In this document: one piece after another, positions 34,076 to 40,688 of the stretch
Layout of the letters: every line of letters starts with the position of its first letter
Numbering within the stretch: the stretch's first letter is position 1
Assembly (NCBI RefSeq): GCF_052115385.1
Contig: NZ_JBFRGP010000006.1
Location: forward strand, 124,001 to 188,000
Source: Dyella_D sp052115385
GTDB lineage: Bacteria > Pseudomonadota > Gammaproteobacteria > Xanthomonadales > Rhodanobacteraceae
Reading direction: 5' to 3'
Length of the DNA: 64,000 bases
Notes under the pieces: generated by a model
Database searches by the model: none
Seen by the model: the letters and a program-made list of their open reading frames with translations, nothing else
Told to the model about the DNA's origin: nothing
Translations under genes and position numbers: made by a program

Positions 34076-36259
34076 ATGAGCCATACCGACCAACCGCACG
34101 ACGTGGATTCCGACGACGCCAACCCGCCGCCGGTGAAGACCGAATACAAGTTCTCCCACGTCACCACCGGCCGCTATCTGCCCACGCCGGGCAAGGCGCC
34201 GGGCTGGCCGTTCGCCGAGATCGGCCATTGGAAGATGGAGGTGGACGGCACCGCCGCCGACTGGATCGCCGAGCTGAAGGACTGGCGCCGCGAACACCTC
34301 ACGCGCATCGGCTACGACGACGCCAACTACCGCCGCCCCGAGCTGCAATGGGCGCAGCGCAATTTCGTGCACGCGCAGATGATGGTGGAGGATCGCTACT
34401 TCTACGATCCGGACACCGGCCGCTACACCGTCGACCGTTACCTGGACGATCTCGAACAGCGCTACGGCGGCCTGGACAGCGTGCTGCTCTGGTACGTCTA
34501 CCCGAACATCGGCATCGACGACCGCAACCAGTTCGATCTCGCCCGCGACCTGCCCGGCGGCCTGGATGGCCTACGCAGTGCGGTCGAGGATTTTCACCGC
34601 CGCGGCGTGCGGGTGTTTCTGCCCACCATGCCGTGGGATAACGGCACGCGTCCGCAAGGCCAGCACGATTGGGATGCGGCGGCGGCGCTGGTGAAGGTGG
34701 TCGGCGCCGACGGCCTCAACGGTGATACCTACAATGGCGTGCCGCGCGCCTTCTTCGACGCCTGCGCCGCCGCCGGCCGCCCGGTGGTGCTGCAGCCGGA
34801 ATCCACCATCAGCGCCGAGGAGCAGCTGATCTGGAACGTGCAGAGCTGGGGCAAGAAGGCACCGAACGAGGCGGTGCCGCCGGTAGCCAAGTTCAAGTGG
34901 CTGGAACCGCGCCACATGATCAATTACGAGAACCGCTGGGGACGCGAGCGCAACCACGACCTGCAGTACATCTTCTTCAACGGCGTCGGCTATAACGCGT
35001 GGGAGAACGTGTGGGGCATCTGGAACCAGCTCACGCCGCGCGATGCAGAATCGCTGCGCCGGATCGCGGCGATCGAGCGGCAGTTCGCGCCGGCGATGGT
35101 GAGCATGGCCTGGCGGCCGTACGAGCACACGTTGCAGCATGGCGTATTCGCTTCGCGCTTTCCGCTGGACCACTACACCGTGTGGAACCTGGTCAATCGC
35201 CACGAGTACGACATCGACGGCGAGCAGCTCGCCGTGCCGCATCGCGAAGGCACGCGCTACTTCGATGCGTGGCATGGGGTGGCGCTGGAGCCGCGCATCG
35301 AGAACGATCGTGCGGTGCTGTCGTTTGCGATGGAAGCGCGCGGGTTTGGCGCCGTACTGGCGCTGGCAGCCGGTGCGTCGGTCGAAGGACTGGATAGCTT
35401 CCTCGCGCGCATGCACCAACTCGCGGCGACAACGCTTAGTGCTTATTCCGCAACGTGGAAGCCGTTGCCGCAGCAGTTGCGCGCGATCGCCCCCACGACA
35501 CCGGCGGCGTCGGCGCCGGACGGCATGCTGGCGATCCCCGGCGGTACATTCGACTTCGCCGTCGGCGGCATCGAGATCGAAGGCCAGACCTGGGCCGGCA
35601 ACGACGTGCAATACCCGTGGGAGAGCACGCCGCGCCGCGGCCACCGCCGCCGCATGCAGCTCAAGCCCTACTTTATCGACCGCACGCCGGTTACCAATGC
35701 GCAGTTCCATGCCTTCCTGCAGGCCAGCGGTTGGCATCCTGCCGACCCGCATCATTTCCTCCACCATTGGATCGACGGTGCGCCGCCGTTCGGTTGGGAC
35801 CACAAGCCGGTGACCTGGGTGTCGATCGAGGATGCGCGCGCCTACGCCGCATGGGCCGGCAAGCGCCTGCCGCACGAGTGGGAATGGCAGTACGCGGCGC
35901 AAGCCGCGGACGGGCGTTTGTATCCCTGGGGCAATACCTGGGACGAGGGCAAGGTGCCTGCCATCAACCGCGGCCGCACGCTGCGCGCGCCGGACGACGT
36001 GGACGCGCATGCCGACGGTGCCAGCCCGTTCGGCCTGCTCGACCTGGTCGGCAACGTATGGCAGTGGACCGACGAGTATCTGGACGAACACACCCGCGCC
36101 GCCGTGCTGCGCGGCGGCAGCAGCTACCAGCCGGGCACTTCGCACTGGTATTTCCCGCAGGCGTACCGGCTGGACCAGCACGGCAAGTACCTGTTGATGG
36201 CCCCGAGCAAGGACCGCTCCGGCAGCATCGGTTTCCGCTGCGTGGTGGACGCCTCGTGA
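34076..36259 (+). CDS. Glycosidase-like N-terminal domain fused to SUMF1/FGE-sulfatase domain
   Basis: A 727-residue two-part protein without signal peptide. Residues 1 to about 470 look like a TIM-barrel glycoside-hydrolase-type domain plus beta domain (VLLWYVYPNIGIDDRNQFDL, VVLQPESTISAEEQLIWNVQ, GYNAWENVWGIWNQLTPRDA). Residues about 480-725 are an FGE-sulfatase/SUMF1 domain (IPGGTFDFAVGG, TPVTNAQFHAFL, RLPHEWEWQYAA, GNVWQWTDEY, VLRGGSSYQPG, GSIGFRC). The paired cysteines of true formylglycine-generating enzymes are absent after RGGS and no sulfatase is nearby, so the domain may be structural, EgtB/PvdO-like or lectin-like. It overlaps the GH127 gene by four bases. Confidence 0.75.
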   Translation: MSHTDQPHDVDSDDANPPPVKTEYKFSHVTTGRYLPTPGKAPGWPFAEIGHWKMEVDGTAADWIAELKDWRREHLTRIGYDDANYRRPELQWAQRNFVHAQMMVEDRYFYDPDTGRYTVDRYLDDLEQRYGGLDSVLLWYVYPNIGIDDRNQFDLARDLPGGLDGLRSAVEDFHRRGVRVFLPTMPWDNGTRPQGQHDWDAAAALVKVVGADGLNGDTYNGVPRAFFDACAAAGRPVVLQPESTISAEEQLIWNVQSWGKKAPNEAVPPVAKFKWLEPRHMINYENRWGRERNHDLQYIFFNGVGYNAWENVWGIWNQLTPRDAESLRRIAAIERQFAPAMVSMAWRPYEHTLQHGVFASRFPLDHYTVWNLVNRHEYDIDGEQLAVPHREGTRYFDAWHGVALEPRIENDRAVLSFAMEARGFGAVLALAAGASVEGLDSFLARMHQLAATTLSAYSATWKPLPQQLRAIAPTTPAASAPDGMLAIPGGTFDFAVGGIEIEGQTWAGNDVQYPWESTPRRGHRRRMQLKPYFIDRTPVTNAQFHAFLQASGWHPADPHHFLHHWIDGAPPFGWDHKPVTWVSIEDARAYAAWAGKRLPHEWEWQYAAQAADGRLYPWGNTWDEGKVPAINRGRTLRAPDDVDAHADGASPFGLLDLVGNVWQWTDEYLDEHTRAAVLRGGSSYQPGTSHWYFPQAYRLDQHGKYLLMAPSKDRSGSIGFRCVVDAS

Positions 36260-38085
36260 GCATCGCCGTGCATCTGGACGGCTTGCTGGGCGAAGCGCTG
36301 GCCGCGAACGCGCGCGGGCGGCTGTCGCACTTCATCATCGACGAACACAGCCCCGCCATCGCGTTGTTCGCGCCGGAGCGGCGCGAGCAGAACAGCGAAG
36401 GCGACTGGTATGGCGAGCACGCCGGCAAATGGCTGTATGCCACCGCCAAGGCCGCGGCGCGCACCGGCGATGCCGAGCTGACCGCGCGGTTACATCGCGT
36501 TGCCGATTTCCTGGTGTCGGTGCAGGAGCCGGATGGCTACCTCGGCACTTATGCGCCGGAGCGCCGATTCATGCGTCCGCAACCGCCCAAACCGCCGAGC
36601 TGGAACGGCGAGCCGAGCGTGCGCACCTGGGATATCTGGACGCATGCCTACCTGATCCTCGGGCTGGTGGAGGCGCATCGGCATGTCGGCGAAGCGCGCT
36701 GGCTCGATGCCGCACGGCGCATCGGCGACCTGTGCTGGCGCACGCTGACCGAGGGCGGCATCGATATCACCGAGCTGGGCAATCACTTCGGCCTGTCGGC
36801 CACCGTGTTGCTGGACCCGGCGATGGAGTTGCACTTCGCCACCGGAGAAGTGCGCTACCTGGAATTGGCCAGGCACGTGCTGGCGCAAGCCAACGCCCAG
36901 CGCGACCTGGCGCTGCTGCCGCGCATCGAAGCGGGCGCAGACGCCGCGGAAATCGCCACCGGCAAGGCTTATCAGCTGGCCTGGAACCTGGTCGGCCTGG
37001 CCAAGCTGTACAAGGCGACCGGCGAGGCGGCGTATCGCGATGCGCTGCAGCGCATGTGGGAAAGCATCCGCACGCACCACCTCACGCTGGGCGGCGGCCC
37101 CTGGGGTGGCGTGGCGCACCGTTCGCGCGAAGTGTTCAACGCGCCGGGTTCGTTCAGCCCCCATGGCTATGTCGAGACCTGCTCCAGCCTCGCCTGGATC
37201 CAGCTCAACCGCGAACTGCTGCTGATCGAAAGCGAGCCGAAATACGCCGAGGAGATCGAGCGCACCGCCTATAACGACCTGCTCGGCGCGCAGGCACCGA
37301 ATGGCGAGGACTGGTGCTACTACGTCTTCCCCAATGGCCGGCGCGTGCACACCACCTACTGGCGCTGCTGCAAATCCAGCGGCGCGATGGCGCTGGAGGA
37401 ACTGCCTGGCGTGGCGTATCTGCGCGAGGCGCGTGGTGTGGCGGTGAATCTCTATGGCCCCGGCAGCGCCAGCTTCGAGTGGCCTGGCGCGGGCCAGATC
37501 ACACTGGAACAGCACACCGCCTATCCCTTCCAGGGCGGCGTGATCCTGCGCCTGCGCATGCAGGCACCGGCGCGCTTCCAGCTGAAGCTGCGCGTACCCT
37601 CATGGGCCGAGGGCGCCCGGGTGCGCGTCGGCGGCGAAAGCATCGTCGCGGCACCTGGGCGCTACGCCGCCATCGAACGCGAATGGCATGACGGCGACGA
37701 AGTGGTGCTGGACTTCCCCATGACTGCGCGCGTCCACCGCGCCGTCAACCGCAACGTGCAGGAGTCGCGGGCGCCCGACGGCGAGACCGTGCGCCAGCAG
37801 GTACTGTATTTCGAATACCTCGGTCTCACGCGCGGCCCGCTGGTCTACGCCACGGGGCTGATCGACGGCTTCAAGACGGAAGAAACGCTGCGCCTGCCCT
37901 CCAGCGATGCCACCGACTGGCTCACCGTATTGCCGCCGCAGGAAGGCGATGCCGCACCGCTGCTGGAACTGCGCCCGTTGCAGCGCGCACCGCTGCGCTT
38001 CGAACCGTATTACCGCGCCGGCGGCCGTGCCGATGGCGTATGGCGGCTGACCTGGATGTCACTGGCGCCGGAGCCCGCGCGGTGA
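36256..38085 (+). CDS. GH127 beta-L-arabinofuranosidase-like glycoside hydrolase
   Basis: A 609-residue member of the GH127 family. The metal/catalytic residues of the HypBA1 type are visible: Glu307 and Cys309 in GYVETCSSLAW, and Cys371-Cys372 in YWRCCKSSG, where one Cys is the nucleophile. The helical toroid segments (WLYATAKAAARTGD, LGLVEAHRHVGE) and the C-terminal beta domain with LRVPSWAEGARV are complete. No signal peptide, so it acts in the cytoplasm. GTG 36256 overlaps the previous stop (GTGA), so it is the last gene of the receptor operon. Confidence 0.88.
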   Translation: MSIAVHLDGLLGEALAANARGRLSHFIIDEHSPAIALFAPERREQNSEGDWYGEHAGKWLYATAKAAARTGDAELTARLHRVADFLVSVQEPDGYLGTYAPERRFMRPQPPKPPSWNGEPSVRTWDIWTHAYLILGLVEAHRHVGEARWLDAARRIGDLCWRTLTEGGIDITELGNHFGLSATVLLDPAMELHFATGEVRYLELARHVLAQANAQRDLALLPRIEAGADAAEIATGKAYQLAWNLVGLAKLYKATGEAAYRDALQRMWESIRTHHLTLGGGPWGGVAHRSREVFNAPGSFSPHGYVETCSSLAWIQLNRELLLIESEPKYAEEIERTAYNDLLGAQAPNGEDWCYYVFPNGRRVHTTYWRCCKSSGAMALEELPGVAYLREARGVAVNLYGPGSASFEWPGAGQITLEQHTAYPFQGGVILRLRMQAPARFQLKLRVPSWAEGARVRVGGESIVAAPGRYAAIEREWHDGDEVVLDFPMTARVHRAVNRNVQESRAPDGETVRQQVLYFEYLGLTRGPLVYATGLIDGFKTEETLRLPSSDATDWLTVLPPQEGDAAPLLELRPLQRAPLRFEPYYRAGGRADGVWRLTWMSLAPEPAR

Positions 38086-38193
38086 AGCAAGCGATCGTGC
38101 TGACAGAACATATCGGGCGCGCCTGTTTCGATGCGCGGCCCAGGCGCAAAGTAAGGACGACACGACATCGGGAATCACGCGGACACGCGGCGT

Positions 38194-39348
38194 ATGGAAA
38201 GCACCAGCACTGATCCGGCCAGCGCGCCGCGCGGTCCCTTGCACGGCATCCGCGTACTCGACCTGAGCGCCTATATCGCCGGCCCCTATGGCTGCACCCT
38301 GCTCGCCGACCAGGGCGCGGACGTGCTGAAGATCGAACCGCCCGGCGGCGACAACCTGCGCCAATACCCCTCCACCCTGCCCAGCGAGAGCCGCGCCTTC
38401 CTCGGCGTGAACCGCAGCAAGCGCGGCATGGTGCTGGACCTGAAAGACCCCGCCGACCACGCCGTGCTGCTGCGCCTGGTGCGCGACGCCGACGTGCTGG
38501 TGCACAACTTCCGACCCAACGTGCCCAAGCGGCTGGGCATCGACTTCGACCAGCTCTGCGCCATCAACCAGCGCCTGATCTATTGCGCCATCACCGGCTA
38601 CGGCGAATCCGGCCCGATGCGCGACAAGGCCGGCTATGACCAGGTGCTGCAGACCATGACCGGCATGTGCGCGCTGCAAGGCAAGCGCGGCGGCCCGCCG
38701 GAAATCATCTACGGCTCGGTGGTGGACTACTACGCCGCCGCCCTGCTCGCCGCCGGCGTGTCTTCCGCGCTGTACGAGCGCGAACGCAGCGGCCTGGGCC
38801 AGTTCGTCGGCGTGTCGCTGCTGCGCGCGGCGCTAACCATGCAATCGGCACGGCTGATCTGGGCCAAGGGTGAATCGCTGGATATCGGCCGCGACATGCG
38901 CTCCGGCGGCGTCACCGGCATCCATCCCACCGCCGACGGCCATATCTACATCTCCGCCAACACCCCGCGCTTCTGGCGTGCGCTATGCGAGAAGACCGGC
39001 CTGCACGCGCTGGCCGGCAATCCCCGCTACGACACCGTGCGCAAACGCGCCGAACACGCCGCCGAAATCCTGCCGCCACTGCACGAAGCACTCGCCACCC
39101 GCCCCGCGCTGGCCTGGGAAACGCTGTTCGGCGACGAGGTCCCCAGCGCCGCCGCGCGGCGCATCGAGGACATGTTCGAGCATCCGCAGGTGCTGGCCGA
39201 GGGCATCGTCGGCACCATCGATCACCCCGTGGTAGGCCGGTATCACGGCGTCGCGCAGTCGATCAAATTCGGCCGCACGCCCGGCCCCGAGCCGTTCGCG
39301 GCGCCGATGCTGGGGCAGCATACGGACGAGGTGATGCGGAACTTGTAA
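38194..39348 (+). CDS. CaiB/BaiF family CoA transferase
   Basis: A 384-residue family III CoA transferase. It starts GPLHGIRVLDLSAYIAGPYG, has VLKIEPPGGDNLR, the KRGMVLDLKDP segment, and the catalytic Asp149 in GYDQVLQTMTG. Such enzymes move CoA between carboxylic acids. It stands 108 bp after the GH127 operon with its own possible promoter. With the CitE-like lyase at 24976 it could belong to an acyl-CoA route such as itaconate or citramalate degradation, but no hydratase gene is present. Confidence 0.88.
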   Translation: MESTSTDPASAPRGPLHGIRVLDLSAYIAGPYGCTLLADQGADVLKIEPPGGDNLRQYPSTLPSESRAFLGVNRSKRGMVLDLKDPADHAVLLRLVRDADVLVHNFRPNVPKRLGIDFDQLCAINQRLIYCAITGYGESGPMRDKAGYDQVLQTMTGMCALQGKRGGPPEIIYGSVVDYYAAALLAAGVSSALYERERSGLGQFVGVSLLRAALTMQSARLIWAKGESLDIGRDMRSGGVTGIHPTADGHIYISANTPRFWRALCEKTGLHALAGNPRYDTVRKRAEHAAEILPPLHEALATRPALAWETLFGDEVPSAAARRIEDMFEHPQVLAEGIVGTIDHPVVGRYHGVAQSIKFGRTPGPEPFAAPMLGQHTDEVMRNL

Positions 39349-39421
39349 GCGGCATGTCGAAAGGCGCCGGCTTCGTTCGTCGATCAGGCAGACCACCCCC
39401 GATCCTCCAAGGAGACCTGCC

Positions 39422-39946
39422 ATGCTTATCGTCGTTGCCGTCCTCGTCATCGCCCTGGTCATCGTCCTGGCCATCGCCGCCGGGCGCCCGGACCGGTTCC
39501 GCATCGAACGCACCGCCACCATCGGGGCACCGCCCGAAAGCATCTTTCCCCTGATCGAAGATTTCCATCGCTGGCGCACCTGGTCGCCGTATGAGGAACG
39601 CGATCCGGCGATGCAGCGCGACTACAGCGGCGCGCCGCACGGTCGAGGCGCCATCTATGCCTGGGACGGCAACAAGCAGATCGGCAGCGGCCGCATGGAA
39701 ATCATCGAAGCCACGCCCGCGTCGCGCGTCGCGATCAAGCTGGATTTCTTCCGGCCCTTCAAGGCAAACAACGTGGCGGAGTTCGTGCTCGAACCGACCA
39801 CGGCAGGCACCCGCGTGACCTGGACCATGTCCGGCGCCAGCCCCTTCATGTCGAAGCTGATGGGGCTGGTATTCAATTTCGACCGGATGGTGGGCAAGGA
39901 TTTTGAGGTGGGGTTGGAGAAGCTGAGGGCGGTGACGGAAGGGTAA
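39422..39946 (+). CDS. SRPBCC family protein with N-terminal membrane anchor
   Basis: A 174-residue protein. One N-terminal helix (MLIVVAVLVIALVIVLAIAA) anchors it, followed by a SRPBCC/polyketide-cyclase-like domain (FRIERTATIGAPPESIFPLI, WRTWSPYEERD, TRVTWTMSGASPF, DFEVGLEKLRAV). These bind small hydrophobic ligands; the ligand is unknown. An AGGAGA ribosome site precedes the ATG. A 742-bp gene-free region follows. Confidence 0.85.
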   Translation: MLIVVAVLVIALVIVLAIAAGRPDRFRIERTATIGAPPESIFPLIEDFHRWRTWSPYEERDPAMQRDYSGAPHGRGAIYAWDGNKQIGSGRMEIIEATPASRVAIKLDFFRPFKANNVAEFVLEPTTAGTRVTWTMSGASPFMSKLMGLVFNFDRMVGKDFEVGLEKLRAVTEG

Positions 39947-40013
39947 GAGCGCTTGCGTCCGGCCTTCGGCGGAGGCGCTATCGCAAGCCCCGCCCCCTCT
40001 CCCCAGCCCTCGC

Positions 40014-40314
40014 CAAGAGCCAAGCGGCGCAGCCGCTGCGTTCCGCTTGTGCGCTTTCGCCGTTGCTCTTGATCTACCGGGTCCCCTTGGCGCCGGCGGT
40101 GAGGGCTGGACGAAAAGGCCCCCGCAGGGGGGCGGGGACAGGACGTCCCCGCCTTTTTGATCAGGGCATGGATGCCCTGTCAAAAAGCCCGGCCAGCCCT
40201 CACGAACCCGTAGGTGGCGTAGCCACCGGAGGGCGCCAAGCAGGGTGCCCTTCTCTTTGCTTACGTTCTCTTGGGCAAGCAAGAGAAAGTAAGTCGCCCC
40301 GCGGCAGCGGGGCG
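40014..40314. repeat. Nested multi-hairpin intergenic element
   Basis: Within the gene-free 39947-40688, complementary arms nest inside one another: CAAGAGC 40014-40020 with 40065-40071; CAAGCGG 40021-40027 with 40043-40049; CTTGGCGCC 40086-40094 with 40232-40240; GTGAGGGCTGG 40099-40109 with 40193-40203. Two inner hairpins sit at 40131-40153 and 40153-40187 (16 bp, one bulge). Further hairpins follow at 40260-40293 and 40295-40314. I recall similar sequences between genes in Xanthomonadales, unverified. Confidence 0.7.
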
Positions 40315-40527
40315 AAACACTCGCCGAAGGCGAGCCAACCTGGCGTCAGCACGACAATCAAGCGCCACCACTACTGGATGATTCGCTTCGCTCACCCCTT
40401 CGGGGCCGCCCTGCGGGCGTTCTTCGCGCTACGCGCTCGTCCGGCCTGCGCCGGGATGACGAAAAGCCCTCATTTGTCACGATCCATGTGGCAACCGCAA
40501 ACGAAGAAACATTACCCCCAACATTCA

Positions 40528-40540
40528 ATTTCGTAATTGT
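40528..40540 (+). promoter_or_regulatory. Candidate XylR-type site upstream of the xyloglucan receptor gene
   Basis: ATTTCGTAATTGT lies 148 bp before the receptor start codon and matches ATTTCGCAATTGC upstream of xylA (51838) at 11 of 13 positions. A palindrome GGCTGGtacCCAGCC follows at 40588-40602. Binding by XylR is inferred from the shared motif. Confidence 0.45.
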
Positions 40541-40688
40541 GCGCAGCCCGCCGCCATCCCAGCATGCGAACCACCGCAGCCCGGCATGGCTGGTACCCAG
40601 CCGTCGATAGGGGAAATCGGCCGGACCTGCGCAAAGCCGAAGGACGCAAGTCCACGGACACAAAAATCTGTTGGGGAGTCGAAAGACC

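Noticed and set aside
34076..36259. True formylglycine-generating enzyme serving sulfatases
   Set aside because: The catalytic cysteine pair is missing in the C-terminal domain and there is no sulfatase gene in the window.
40063..40536. 157-codon plus-strand open frame in the gene-free region
   Set aside because: It runs through the nested hairpin element and repeat remnants, lacks a ribosome site and shows no protein-like pattern.
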